Of a stretch of DNA of 64,000 nt, positions 28,198-37,021 are shown in pieces (positions within the stretch are counted from its first letter, which is position 1; every line of letters starts with the position of its first letter). Made by a program: the position numbers and the translations under genes. The DNA comes from JACVRW01 sp963734025 (GTDB taxonomy: Bacteria; Actinomycetota; Thermoleophilia; Solirubrobacterales; Thermoleophilaceae), in the NCBI GenBank assembly GCA_963734025.1, contig CAVTFR010000006.1:1-64000 (forward strand), written 5' to 3'. Below the pieces are notes generated by a model. The model searched no databases. It saw only the letters and a program-made list of their open reading frames with translations, and was not told the DNA's origin.

Positions 28198-30090
28198 ATG
28201 CGCCGCCAAGCGGTCCTTTCCTGCCTGCTCATGCTCGCCTTCGCGCCGGCCGCCGCGGCCGCCGACCCGCCGCCGCGCGAGCGCGGCCTCACGAGCGGCT
28301 GGGAGGTGCGCACGGAGCCGGCCGACCCGGCCGCGCCGCAGCCGCCGCCGCTCGAGGAGACTCTGCCCGAGGGCGTGCCGCCGGCGGCTCCCGCCAGCCC
28401 TCCCGGACGTGCCGCACAGGTCGCCGGCGAGTGGCGCCCGGCGCGGGTGCCGAGCGTCTTCGACACACGCGCGCTGCCCGCCCTCTTCGCAGGCCAGGTA
28501 CGCCGCTACCGGGTTTCGTTCACCGGCCCCGAGACCCCGCGCGGCTTCCGCTGGCTGATCGAGTTCGAGAGCGTGCGGCGCGCCGCGACGGTCTACCTGA
28601 ACGGGCGCCGGCTCGGCCGCAACACCGACCCGTACACCCCGTTCAGCTTCGAGGCGCGCGGGCTGCGTCCGGGGCGGCGCAACGAGCTCGAGGTGATCGT
28701 CGACGGCCGCAAGAACCCGAAGCTGCCGGAGGCGTGGTGGAACTGGAACGGCATCGTGCGGCCCGTGCGGCTGGTGCCGGCCGGGCCTGCGTATATCGAG
28801 GACCTCGGCACGCTCTCGGACGTGAGCTGCCGCGGGCCCGCGACGGGCTGCCGCGCCGACCTGCTCGTGGACGGTGAGCTCGTCCGAAGCGGCCGGCGCG
28901 TCACCGAGCCGACACTCGAGGTCGAGCTGCGCGCGCCCGGCGGACGGCGCATCCGCAAGCGCTTCGAGCTGCCCGAGGGGCGCGCGCGCCGCGAGCGCGT
29001 AGAGCTCGAGATGCGCGTGCCGGCCCCCGAGCTCTGGTCGCCCGACGCCCCGCGCCTGTACTCGGCGAGGCTCACGCTGCGCAACGGGGACCGCGTTTTG
29101 CAGGCAGAGAAGCGCCGCATCGGGCTCCGCTCGGTCGAGGTCAAGAGCGGGCTCCTGTACCTCAACAACCGCCGCATCCAGCTCCGCGGCGCCTCCATCC
29201 ACGAGGACATGCCGGGCTCCGGCGCCGCCCTCACGAGCGCCGACATGGATCGCATCGTGGCCGACCTGAGGGCGCTCGGCGCGAACATCACGCGGGCGCA
29301 TTACCTGCTCAACGACCGGCTCCTGTCACGCCTGGACCGCGCCGGGATCATGGTCTGGAGCCAGGCGCCGATCTGGCAGCGGGACGCCCGCGCTCACCTG
29401 CTGTGGCAGCCGAAGGAGCGTGCACGGGCGCTCGAGACGGTCCGCCGCACCGTCACCGCTGCCCGCTCGCATCCCTCGGTGCTGACCCACTCGGTGGCGA
29501 ACGAGCTGAGCTTCACGCCCGACAACTACCCGGGCACCAAGCGCTTCCTCCTCGAGGCGCAGGCCGAGGCGCGCGAGCTCGATCCGACGCTGCCGATCTC
29601 CGTCGACATCAAGGGGCGCCCGGGCTTCGCCGAGCAGTTCACCTACCACGAATTCGACATGCTCGGCCTGAATCAGTATTTCGGCTGGTATCGCTGGGTA
29701 GAGGACTTCAGTGTCCTGGAGCCCTACATCTACGAGCTGCGCGATCATTACCCGGACAAGGCCATCGTGATGACCGAGTGGGGCGCCGAGGCGCGCCCGG
29801 AGCTGGCCGCGGCGGCCCTCGACCTCAAGGGGAGCTATCCCTTCCAGGACATGCACGCCCAGCGCACGCTCGACGTGATCGACCGCTCGCCGGTCCTGTC
29901 GGGCGCGATCTACTGGACGCTGCGCGAGTTCGAGATCAACCCCGGCTGGCAGGGCGGCGCCGGCCGGCGGCCACCCCAGTACGAGCCCAACACCCGCCAC
30001 CACAAGGGCCTGCTCACCTATCACGGCGAACCGAAGCCCGCCTTCTGGACCGTGCGCGACCACTACCTGCGAACGCCGCTCTATCCGTGA
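28198..30090 (+). CDS. Exported glycoside hydrolase family 2 enzyme
   Basis: 630 residues. The signal peptide RRQAVLSCLLMLAFAPAAAAA is followed by a jelly-roll sugar-binding domain (FESVRRAATVYLNGRRLGRN), an Ig-like domain (about 210-310) and a TIM barrel. In the barrel the likely acid/base Glu lies in SVANELSF and the nucleophile Glu in IVMTEWGAEAR. Together these fit a beta-galactosidase, beta-glucuronidase or beta-mannosidase-type activity; the substrate cannot be fixed from sequence. An ATG nine bases upstream is an alternative start. It lies upstream of the ATP-grasp operon with a 97-base gap, so a separate transcript is likely. Confidence 0.88.
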   Translation: MRRQAVLSCLLMLAFAPAAAAADPPPRERGLTSGWEVRTEPADPAAPQPPPLEETLPEGVPPAAPASPPGRAAQVAGEWRPARVPSVFDTRALPALFAGQVRRYRVSFTGPETPRGFRWLIEFESVRRAATVYLNGRRLGRNTDPYTPFSFEARGLRPGRRNELEVIVDGRKNPKLPEAWWNWNGIVRPVRLVPAGPAYIEDLGTLSDVSCRGPATGCRADLLVDGELVRSGRRVTEPTLEVELRAPGGRRIRKRFELPEGRARRERVELEMRVPAPELWSPDAPRLYSARLTLRNGDRVLQAEKRRIGLRSVEVKSGLLYLNNRRIQLRGASIHEDMPGSGAALTSADMDRIVADLRALGANITRAHYLLNDRLLSRLDRAGIMVWSQAPIWQRDARAHLLWQPKERARALETVRRTVTAARSHPSVLTHSVANELSFTPDNYPGTKRFLLEAQAEARELDPTLPISVDIKGRPGFAEQFTYHEFDMLGLNQYFGWYRWVEDFSVLEPYIYELRDHYPDKAIVMTEWGAEARPELAAAALDLKGSYPFQDMHAQRTLDVIDRSPVLSGAIYWTLREFEINPGWQGGAGRRPPQYEPNTRHHKGLLTYHGEPKPAFWTVRDHYLRTPLYP

Positions 30091-30187
30091 GCGACGGGCA
30101 CCGCGCCGCGGCCGGCTTCGACCGAATGGCGGTCGGCGCCACCGATCTTTGGACGTGCGTACAACGACATCCGGGCCTCCCGGCGGG

Positions 30188-31654
30188 ATGCTGAGGCGGG
30201 TGACATCCGCTCACTCCTCCCGACCCTCGGCGGGCGCGGCGGTGCCGCGTCCGCCGGGTGTCATCTACACACCGGAGCCGGGCGCGTTCGACGAAGCCAT
30301 CGAGCCCGACGGGACGCCGCGGCCCGCCTACGAGAGCCTGCTGAAGGCGCTTGCAGAGACAGATCTAGCCGCGATGGCCGATGATGTCCGCGACGACGTC
30401 TGCCGGCAGGGGGTCGAGTTCGGAGGAAAGGGCGGTCCCGAGCCCTTTCGGCTCGACCTTGTCCCGCGGGTCATAACGGCCGAGGAGTGGGACGTGGTCG
30501 AGCGCGGACTCGCCCAGCGCGTCCGAGCGCTCGACCGCTTCGTGGCCGACGCGTACGGCAAGCAGGAGATCATCGAGGCGGGCGTCCTGCCGGAGCGCGT
30601 GCTCGAGAGCTGCGACCACTTCGAGCCGAGGCTGGTGGGCCTGCCGGCGCCGCCCGTACGGGTGGCGATCGCCGGGCTCGACCTGGTGCGCGACCCGGAC
30701 GGACGCTTCCACGTGCTCGAGGACAACGTGCGGACCCCCTCGGGGACCACCTACGCGCTCGCCGCGCGGGAGACGCTCGACCGGCACCTGCCGGCCGGGC
30801 TCGCGGAGAGCCGCCGCCCGCTCGACGACCTGCTCGAAACGCTCGCGGAGACGCTGCGGGCGGCCGCCCCGGAGGGAGTCGAGGACCCGACTGTCGTGGT
30901 GCTCACGGACGGCCCCAGGAACAGCGCCTGGTACGAGCACGAGCGGATCGCGGAAGCCCTCTCGATCCCGCTCGTGAGGCTCTCCGACCTCACGGTGGCG
31001 GGCGAACGTCTCATCGCGCGCGTGAACGGCCGGCGGCTGCCCGTCGACGTCGTCTACCGCAGGACCGACGAAGACCGGCTCGAGGACGAACGCGGGCGGC
31101 TGACCTACCTCGGCGCGACGCTTTTCTCGCCGATCCGCGCCGGCAAGCTCAGCTGCGTCAACGCGTTCGGCACCGGCGTGGCCGACGACAAGCTGATGCA
31201 CGCCTACGTCGAGAAGATGGTGCGCTTCTATCTCGCCGAGGAGCCGCTGCTCGGCTCGGTGCGCACCTACGACGTCGGGGTGCCGGACGTCCGCGACTCG
31301 GTGCTCGACCGCATCGAGGAGCTCGTCATCAAGCCGCGGGCGGGATACGGCGGCGTGGGAGTCGTCGTGGCCGCGCACGCCGAGCCGGTTGACGTGCGGA
31401 AGATCGCCGCCGAGTTGTCGCAGGACCCGGACGGATTCGTGGCTCAGGAGACGGTCATGCTCTCGCGCCACCCCACGGCGGCCGGCGGCCGGCTGGAACC
31501 CCGACACGTCGATCTCAGGCCGTTCGTCCTGCTGGCAGGCGACACTGCACGCGTGATCCCGGGAGGCCTCACGCGTGTCGCGCTCAGCCGGGACGCGCTC
31601 GTCGTGAACAGTTCACAACAGGGAGGGGGAAAGGACACATGGGTGCTGTCGTGA
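30188..31654 (+). CDS. Circularly permuted ATP-grasp protein (DUF404/407 type)
   Basis: 488 residues. The N-terminal FDEAIEPDGTPRPAYESLLKAL is the hallmark of the circularly permuted ATP-grasp family, followed by HVLEDNVRTPSGTTYALAAR and VIKPRAGYGGVGVVV, which form the nucleotide and metal site. These proteins are predicted to form amide or peptide bonds using ATP. I start at MLRRVTSAHSS; a start 39 bases upstream adds a low-complexity leader. The next gene begins 16 bases before this one ends, and the third gene overlaps the second, giving a tight three-gene operon that joins two amide-forming enzymes with one amide-hydrolysing enzyme. Confidence 0.87.
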   Translation: MLRRVTSAHSSRPSAGAAVPRPPGVIYTPEPGAFDEAIEPDGTPRPAYESLLKALAETDLAAMADDVRDDVCRQGVEFGGKGGPEPFRLDLVPRVITAEEWDVVERGLAQRVRALDRFVADAYGKQEIIEAGVLPERVLESCDHFEPRLVGLPAPPVRVAIAGLDLVRDPDGRFHVLEDNVRTPSGTTYALAARETLDRHLPAGLAESRRPLDDLLETLAETLRAAAPEGVEDPTVVVLTDGPRNSAWYEHERIAEALSIPLVRLSDLTVAGERLIARVNGRRLPVDVVYRRTDEDRLEDERGRLTYLGATLFSPIRAGKLSCVNAFGTGVADDKLMHAYVEKMVRFYLAEEPLLGSVRTYDVGVPDVRDSVLDRIEELVIKPRAGYGGVGVVVAAHAEPVDVRKIAAELSQDPDGFVAQETVMLSRHPTAAGGRLEPRHVDLRPFVLLAGDTARVIPGGLTRVALSRDALVVNSSQQGGGKDTWVLS

Positions 31655-32418
31655 GCCGGCCCCCGCTGGTCGGGGTGTCGACGTCCGAGGTGCGGCGCGC
31701 GTCCGATCACAGCGTGGTGCCTCAGGGCGAGCCGAGCCGCCGCGAGCTCGCGCTCGGCGAGCGCTATCTGGATTCGGTGCGCTCCGCCGGCGGGCTGCCC
31801 GTGATCCTCACGCCCGTCCACGGCTCGGCGATCGATCCGCTGCTCGAGCGCCTCGACGCGGTCTGCCTCTCCGGCGGCCCCGACCTGCACCCGTCGGCAT
31901 ACGGCGCCGAGGCGCACAGCGAACTCGGCCCCACCGAGCCGGAGCTCGACCTCTTCGAGCTGGCGCTCGCGCGCCGGGCGGTACGGCGCGGCATGCCGGT
32001 GCTCGGCATCTGCCGCGGGGCTCAGGTGCTGAACGTCGCGCTCGGCGGCACCCTCCACCAGCACCTTCCCGACCTGAGCGATGAGATCGAGCACCGCCAG
32101 GACGTGGCGGGCCGTCAGACTACGCACGACGTGAAGCTCGCCCCCGACAGCCGCCTGGCGAAGCTGATGGGCCGCAGCGAGCTGGGCGTCAACTCCTTCC
32201 ACCATCAGGCGCCGGCCATGCTGGGCCCCGGGCTGCGCGCGGTCGGCAAGGCGGGCGACGGCACGGTCGAGGCCATGGAGAGCAGCGCCAAGGGCTTCGT
32301 GTTCGGGGTCCAGTGGCACGCCGAGTGCCTCGTCGAGATGCCGGAGCACTTCGCACTCTTCGAGGGGCTGGTCCAGGCGGGCGCCGAACACTCGGCGGCG
32401 GAGCTGCGGGCCGCCTGA
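31639..32418 (+). CDS. Class-I glutamine amidotransferase-like gamma-glutamyl hydrolase (PuuD/C26 type)
   Basis: 259 residues with the class-I amidotransferase fold. The nucleophile Cys is in GICRGAQVLNVALGG and the catalytic His and Glu in GVQWHAECL. SGGPDLHPSAYG matches the substrate-site region of the gamma-glutamyl-GABA hydrolase (PuuD) branch. Members cleave gamma-glutamyl amides. The next gene starts on its last base (TGATG). Placed between an ATP-grasp and a GCS2-type ligase, it may process or recycle a gamma-glutamyl product made by them; this is inference. Confidence 0.88.
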   Translation: MGAVVSRPPLVGVSTSEVRRASDHSVVPQGEPSRRELALGERYLDSVRSAGGLPVILTPVHGSAIDPLLERLDAVCLSGGPDLHPSAYGAEAHSELGPTEPELDLFELALARRAVRRGMPVLGICRGAQVLNVALGGTLHQHLPDLSDEIEHRQDVAGRQTTHDVKLAPDSRLAKLMGRSELGVNSFHHQAPAMLGPGLRAVGKAGDGTVEAMESSAKGFVFGVQWHAECLVEMPEHFALFEGLVQAGAEHSAAELRAA

Positions 32419-33602
32419 TGACCATGAGCTCGCTCCCGGAATGGGCGGACTGGCAGGCCGATCACGACCGGCCCGCCTGGACGGTGGGGATCGAGGAGGA
32501 GGTCATGCTCCTCGAGCCCGGCAGCTGGGACCTGGCGCACGAGCTCGACGATCTGCTGCCTCTCCTCAGCACGGGCCTGACCGAGAAGGTGAGCGCGGAG
32601 ACGCACTCGTGCACGCTCGAGCTCGCGGGCGGGATTCACGTCGGCGTTCGCACCGCGGTCCAGGAACTGCTCGCGCTCAGGCGCAGGCTCGCCGAGGAGC
32701 TCGCGCCACACGACCTGCAGGCTGCGGTGGCCGGCACGCACCCGTCGGCGGTGGGCGAGGACACGGAGGTGTCCGAGAGCGCGCGCTACCAGGTGCTCTA
32801 CGACAAGATGCGCGAGCTCGCCCGCCGCGAGCCGACGTTCGCGCTGCACGTGCACGTGGGCGTCCCCGATCCGGAGCTCGCGATGCAGGCGGCCGACCGC
32901 ATCAGGGCCCACCTGCCGCTCATCCTCGCCGTGTCCGCGAACTCGCCCTTCTGGCGTGGGCGCGACAGCGGCATGGCCTCGTTCCGGACTCCCCTCTTCC
33001 AGGGCTTTCCGCGCTCGGGGATCCCGCGCCGCTTCGGCAGCTACGGCGCGTACGTGGAAGTGGTCGACCTCATGCTGCGCGCCGACGCGCTCCCCGAACC
33101 GACCTTCATCTGGTGGGACGTGCGCCTGCAGCCGCGTTTCGGCACGGTCGAAATCCGCATCGCCGACGCGCAGACGACGGTCTCCGAGGCGGCAGGCATC
33201 GCCGCGCTGATCCAGGCGCTGGTCCGGCTCGAGGCCACCGAGGGTCACGCGCCGCCCGGGCTCGTCGGGGCGGCGGAGGTGCTCGAGGAGAACCGCTTCC
33301 TGGCGGCGCGTGACGGCATCGATGCGCGCCTCATCGACGTTACGACCGCGACGCGCGTGCCCGCGCGCGCGCAACTCGAAGAGCTCCTCGAGGTGTGCGG
33401 GCCGCACGCGGAGGACCTCGGCAGCAGCGCGGAGCTCGACGAGCTGCGCGCGCTCATGGAGTCGCCCGGGGCCGCCCGCCAGCGTGCCACCGTGGACGAC
33501 GTCGGCCAGCGGGGGCTTGTCGAGTCGCTCGCCGCCGCCTTCCTCGATGCGGGCAGCATCGCCAAGCCGGCCTCCGTGATCGCAGGCGGCGAGGAGGCCT
33601 AA
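32418..33602 (+). CDS. Carboxylate-amine ligase, GCS2 (YbdK-like) family
   Basis: 394 residues of the glutamate-cysteine ligase type-2 family. The start TVGIEEEVMLLE holds the acidic metal-binding cluster; ALHVHVGVPDPE, LILAVSANSPFWRG and GTVEIRIADAQTT are further family blocks. GCS2 proteins join an amino acid to the gamma-carboxyl of glutamate, or do similar weak ligations, with ATP. ATG at 32418 overlaps the upstream stop. An additional longer reading is out of context. The true amino acid partners are unknown. A role in making a glutathione-like or gamma-glutamyl compound fits the operon. Confidence 0.88.
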   Translation: MTMSSLPEWADWQADHDRPAWTVGIEEEVMLLEPGSWDLAHELDDLLPLLSTGLTEKVSAETHSCTLELAGGIHVGVRTAVQELLALRRRLAEELAPHDLQAAVAGTHPSAVGEDTEVSESARYQVLYDKMRELARREPTFALHVHVGVPDPELAMQAADRIRAHLPLILAVSANSPFWRGRDSGMASFRTPLFQGFPRSGIPRRFGSYGAYVEVVDLMLRADALPEPTFIWWDVRLQPRFGTVEIRIADAQTTVSEAAGIAALIQALVRLEATEGHAPPGLVGAAEVLEENRFLAARDGIDARLIDVTTATRVPARAQLEELLEVCGPHAEDLGSSAELDELRALMESPGAARQRATVDDVGQRGLVESLAAAFLDAGSIAKPASVIAGGEEA

Positions 33603-33716
33603 GCGCGTGCGCGGCTTCGCCGGCGAGCTCGCGCGCAGCGCGCCAGGCCGGGGCAGCGAGCTGTGGCGTGTGGCGCTGCTCGAGCCGGCTCCAGGAACCG
33701 CGGCTCTGATCCGCGC

Positions 33717-34286
33717 TCAGCGCCCGTCGCGATAGGCGCGCCCGCGCGGCGAGAGCCGATAGCCGCGCTCCAGGCTCTCCGTCAGGCCCAGCTCCTTCAG
33801 CTTGCGCACGTCGGCCTTGAACAGGGCCGTATCGCGCGCGAGCTCGCCGGCGAGGTCCGGCGCGCGCGTAGCGGGCCGGCGCGCGATCAAATCGAGCACC
33901 CGGGCGGTCCAGGGCCCGTGGCGGCTCGCCGCGTCGAGGCGGGCGAGCCGCGCGTCGATGGCGGCGCGCTCTTCCGCGTCCATGTCGGCGCGCTCGCGCA
34001 GCGCGATGCGCGGGTCGGGCCCGGCGAGCCTGAACTCGACCCGGTAGAGCGTCCCCTCAGGGCGCAGCCGCGCGATCAGCTCGTCGCGTCCCGCCGCGCC
34101 GGCGCGGCGGGCGTCCGCGTCGGATATCGCCCGCTCCTCGACCGGCTCGACCGAGTCGATGGCAAGCACGCCCACGCGCGTCCGGAGAGTGCCGCCCGCC
34201 CTGACGGTCGGCCTGCGCCAGCGCCGGAAGGCGAGCGTGACCTCCCCCGCCTCGATGCCGCGGAGCGTCTTTAGGGGGAACAGCAT
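33717..34286 (-). CDS. ASCH-like domain protein with C-terminal winged-helix-like part
   Basis: 189 residues. The start MLFPLKTLRGIEAGEVTLAFRRWRRPTV followed by GVLAIDSVEPVEE resembles an ASCH (RNA-binding, PUA-like) domain. The C-terminal 80 residues (LARDTALFKADVRKLKELGLTESLERGYRLSPRG) look like a winged-helix fold. This pairing suggests a nucleic-acid-binding regulator, perhaps of translation; target unknown. The longer upstream reading has shadow-like composition. It lies 16 bases downstream of the zinc-finger gene on the same strand. Confidence 0.7.
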   Translation of the reverse strand: MLFPLKTLRGIEAGEVTLAFRRWRRPTVRAGGTLRTRVGVLAIDSVEPVEERAISDADARRAGAAGRDELIARLRPEGTLYRVEFRLAGPDPRIALRERADMDAEERAAIDARLARLDAASRHGPWTARVLDLIARRPATRAPDLAGELARDTALFKADVRKLKELGLTESLERGYRLSPRGRAYRDGR

Positions 34287-34302
34287 CGCGGCGGCGCGAA
34301 GT

Positions 34303-34569
34303 TCAGGTGATGACGAACGCCACGTCTTCCACGTAGCAGTACGACCAGTCCTCGCCCGGCTCGACGGAGCTGATGATCGGATGCTCCGTCTCACGGTTGT
34401 GGGCGGTGGCGTGCCGGTTGGGCGAGTTGTCGCAACAACCGACGTAACCGCATGAGCGACAGACCCTGAGGTGCACCCAGCGGTCGCCGGTCTTCAGACA
34501 GTCCTCGCAGCCCGGCACCGAGTCCGGGCGCTCGACCTGCACCTGATCGAGGTGAGAGCACACCGCCAC
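34303..34569 (-). CDS. UBP-type zinc finger protein
   Basis: 88 residues covering one zf-UBP domain with ligand-like residues Cys4, His6, Cys21, Cys24, Cys37, Cys40, Cys45/46, His53, His57 and His63, and the pattern GYVGCCDNSPNRHATAH. In eukaryotes this domain binds the ubiquitin C-terminus; bacterial single-domain copies are common in actinobacteria and their ligand is not known. It starts at GTG, divergent from the MoaD-like gene 53 bases away. The nearness of a ubiquitin-fold protein with a diglycine is suggestive but may be chance. Confidence 0.88.
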   Translation of the reverse strand: MAVCSHLDQVQVERPDSVPGCEDCLKTGDRWVHLRVCRSCGYVGCCDNSPNRHATAHNRETEHPIISSVEPGEDWSYCYVEDVAFVIT

Positions 34570-34622
34570 CCGTCAAGTGATAGCGGATCGGGCGCCTCGC
34601 CGACCGGTACGCTGACCGGGCC

Positions 34623-34907
34623 GTGCACGTCCAGGTGCGACTCGGGTCGGGGCTGGCCACCGCCGCCGGCACCCGGCGGCTGCGGGTCGAGCTGCCGCGC
34701 GAGGCCACGGTCGACACGCTGCTCGTCCGCGTAGGCGAGCTCGAGCCGGCCATCGCCGCGGCGCTCGGCTCCGCCCTGCCGGTCGTGAGAGGGACGCACG
34801 CGAGCCGAGCGCAGGCGCTCGCCGACGGCGACGAGGTCGCCCTGCTCATCCCGGTCGCCGGTGGCGCCGGCAGAAACAACCTCGAGGGGAGACTCAGATG
34901 GCCGTAG
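34623..34907 (+). CDS. MoaD/ThiS-like ubiquitin-fold protein with C-terminal extension
   Basis: 94 residues from a GTG start. The fold pattern (LRVELPREATVDTLLVRVGEL...LADGDEVALLIPVAGG) matches MoaD/ThiS sulfur carriers, which normally end in Gly-Gly. Here Gly80-Gly81 is followed by 13 more residues, AGRNNLEGRLRWP, before the stop, which lies inside the next gene. A carrier role would therefore need cleavage after the diglycine, as known for a few JAMM-processed relatives, or the protein has lost that role. It overlaps the formamidase gene by 10 bases. Confidence 0.72.
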   Translation: MHVQVRLGSGLATAAGTRRLRVELPREATVDTLLVRVGELEPAIAAALGSALPVVRGTHASRAQALADGDEVALLIPVAGGAGRNNLEGRLRWP

Positions 34908-36232
34908 AACCCGCCGCGCCGTCCGCAACCGGCCGGGCCCATCCCACCGTGTTCGTCGACACCTTCACGAACGGCCTGCTCGGCCCGGACGTCGAGATGC
35001 TCGGACCGGTCGAGGACGGCGGCCACGTGGTCGTCAACACCTCCCCCGGCTGCTGGGGGCCGATGATCACGCCCGCCCTGCGCGGCGGGCACGAGGTCGC
35101 GCGGCCCGTGGCCGTGGCGGGGGCCGAGCCGGGCGACGCGATCGCGATCCGCATCAAGGACATCGAGGTCACCTCGATTGCCACGGCATCGGGCAACGAC
35201 GTTTCCCCTGAGGGGAGCTTCAACGGCGACCCCTACTGCGCCGCCGTCTGCCCCGGCTGCGGGACCGAGTACCCCGAGACGCGGCTCGAGGGGATAGGCC
35301 AGGAGGCCGTCCGCTGCGCCGAGTGCGGCGCCGACGCTACGCCCTTCAAGTTCACGAGCGGCTACACGATCGCCTTCGACCACGGCCGCCGCATGGGCGT
35401 GACGGTCGGGCGCGAGCCCGCGGAGCGGATCGCGCACGAGGCCGCGCGCTACGCCGCGCTGCCCGAGAACTCGGTCCAGAACCCGATCCTCGCCTTCGCG
35501 CCGCACGACCTCGTCGGGCTCGCCGCGCGGCTGCGGCCCTTCATGGGCCAGCTCGGCACGACGCCCTCGAAGACGATGCCGGACTCGCACAACGCGGGCG
35601 ACTTCGGCTCGTTCCTGATCGGAGCGCCACACGCCTACTCGCTCAGCGCCGAGGAGCTCGCCGAGCACCGCACCGACGGCCACATGGACATCGACGCCGT
35701 GCGCGCCGGCGCGATCCTGATCTGTCCGGTGAAGCTGCCGGGGGGCGGCGTCTACATGGGCGACATGCACGCGCTCCAGGGCGACGGCGAGATCGCCGGC
35801 CACACCTGCGACGTGTCGGGCACGGTCACGCTCCAGGTCGAGCTGCTCAAGGGGCTCGGCATCGACGGGCCGATCCTGCTGCCGCTCGAGGAGGATCTGC
35901 CCTTCCTAGCGCACCCGTTGTCCGGAGCGGAGCGCGCGCGGGCCGAGGAGCTGGCGCGCGAGTGGGGCCTCGACGGGCTCGAGGAGTCTGCGCCGATCTC
36001 GGTGATCGGCACCGGCCCGGACCTGAACAGCGCGACGGACAATGGGCTCGAGCGCGCGGCCGAGCTGCTGCGCATGGAGGTGCCCGAGGTGAAGAACCGG
36101 GCGACGATCACGGGGGCGATCGAGATCGGCCGCCATCCGGGCGTGGTACAGGTGACCTTGCGGGCGCCGCTCGAGCGGCTCGAGGCCCGAGGCCTCATGC
36201 CCTATGTCCGCGACCAGTACGGGATCGGGTAA
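34898..36232 (+). CDS. Acetamidase/formamidase family protein with zinc-ribbon insert
   Basis: 444 residues of the FmdA/AmdA family, which hydrolyse formamide or short amides to ammonia and the acid. Blocks seen are NTSPGCWGPMITPALRGG, GGGVYMGDMHALQGDGE and DVSGTVTLQVELLKG. A CPGCG...CAECG pair (Cys118/121 and Cys140/143) forms a zinc-ribbon-like insert in the N-terminal part. GGGGAG lies seven bases before the ATG. The overlap with the MoaD-like gene suggests co-translation. Confidence 0.88.
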   Translation: MAVEPAAPSATGRAHPTVFVDTFTNGLLGPDVEMLGPVEDGGHVVVNTSPGCWGPMITPALRGGHEVARPVAVAGAEPGDAIAIRIKDIEVTSIATASGNDVSPEGSFNGDPYCAAVCPGCGTEYPETRLEGIGQEAVRCAECGADATPFKFTSGYTIAFDHGRRMGVTVGREPAERIAHEAARYAALPENSVQNPILAFAPHDLVGLAARLRPFMGQLGTTPSKTMPDSHNAGDFGSFLIGAPHAYSLSAEELAEHRTDGHMDIDAVRAGAILICPVKLPGGGVYMGDMHALQGDGEIAGHTCDVSGTVTLQVELLKGLGIDGPILLPLEEDLPFLAHPLSGAERARAEELAREWGLDGLEESAPISVIGTGPDLNSATDNGLERAAELLRMEVPEVKNRATITGAIEIGRHPGVVQVTLRAPLERLEARGLMPYVRDQYGIG

Positions 36233-36248
36233 CCCCCTCGATCGATCC

Positions 36249-36290
36249 GTCCTGGTTGAGCACCAGGACAACCATCGGGCGCTCGCCCGA
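36249..36290. terminator. Two adjacent hairpins between convergent genes
   Basis: The first hairpin is GTCCTGG/CCAGGAC with a 7-base loop (36249-36269). The second is TCGGGC/GCCCGA with a 4-base loop (36275-36290). They lie between the converging formamidase and tetR genes, fitting a two-way terminator. There is no clear T-run. Confidence 0.5.
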
Positions 36291-36339
36291 GCGCTGGCGG
36301 CGTCACCCCGTACCGGGCCGCCCCGGCGCTCGTCCGGCC

Positions 36340-36960
36340 CTACGCCCGAGCACGGGTCTCGGCCTGCTCGATCAGCGCCCCGAGCCATTCGAGCGCTGCA
36401 CGGTGGGGTGCGTCCCGCTCGGAGACGCCGGCGAGGAGCTCGATCTCGATGCCCTCGAAGATGTTGGAGACGAGCGAGGCGAGTATCGCGGGCGACACCG
36501 GCAGCTCGAGCTGTAGCTCGGCGGCCCAGCTCGAGAAGACCGACTCCAGCAAGTCGCGCCAGCCGCCCGTCGCCGCGCGCCACCGGGCGGCCAGCTCGGG
36601 ATCAGCGAGGCCGGCCGTCCACAGCTCCCACAGCACTCGCACATAGCCCGACTCCACATCGTCGTCGAGGAAGCGGCAGGCGGTGCGCCATTTCTCCGAC
36701 AGCGGGCCCGGCCCGGCGTAGAGGCGTTGCTGGCGCTCGAGCAGCTGCTCGTTCTGGCGCTCGAGCACCGCAGCCAGCAGCTGCTGCTTGCCGCCGAAGT
36801 GATAGTGCACGAGCGACAGCTGCGTGTCCGCCCGCTCGGCGACGGCCCGGGTGCTGGTGCCGCCGTAGCCGCGCTCGACGAGGAGGTCCCGCGCCGCGTC
36901 GAGGATGCGCAGCCGGGTCGCGTCTCCGCGAACGGCCCTCCCGTCGACCTTGCTTGACAC
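36340..36960 (-). CDS. TetR-family repressor
   Basis: 206 residues with an N-terminal TetR helix-turn-helix (LRILDAARDLLVERGYGG...VAERADTQLSLVHYHFGGKQQLL, about 17-62) and a helical ligand-binding C-terminal domain. It is divergent from a tautomerase operon and a perfect 20-base palindrome fills the gap between them, so it very likely represses that operon and itself. The ligand is unknown. Confidence 0.93.
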   Translation of the reverse strand: MSSKVDGRAVRGDATRLRILDAARDLLVERGYGGTSTRAVAERADTQLSLVHYHFGGKQQLLAAVLERQNEQLLERQQRLYAGPGPLSEKWRTACRFLDDDVESGYVRVLWELWTAGLADPELAARWRAATGGWRDLLESVFSSWAAELQLELPVSPAILASLVSNIFEGIEIELLAGVSERDAPHRAALEWLGALIEQAETRARA

Positions 36961-36980
36961 GCGGCTAGCCTATCAGTACA

Positions 36981-37000
36981 TTGGTCGGTCGACCGACCAA
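36981..37000. promoter_or_regulatory. Probable TetR operator, perfect 20-base palindrome
   Basis: TTGGTCGGTCGACCGACCAA is a perfect inverted repeat in the divergent gap. It lies 20 bases from the tetR start and 21 from the tautomerase start, an ideal place to block both promoters. Its length and symmetry fit a TetR dimer or dimer pair. Confidence 0.85.
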
Positions 37001-37021
37001 CTATCTTCAGGAGGCATCCAT

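Noticed and set aside
33607..33735. 42-codon GTG ORF after the GCS2 ligase gene
   Set aside because: No ribosome-binding site, no motif, and it overlaps the end of the ASCH-like gene.
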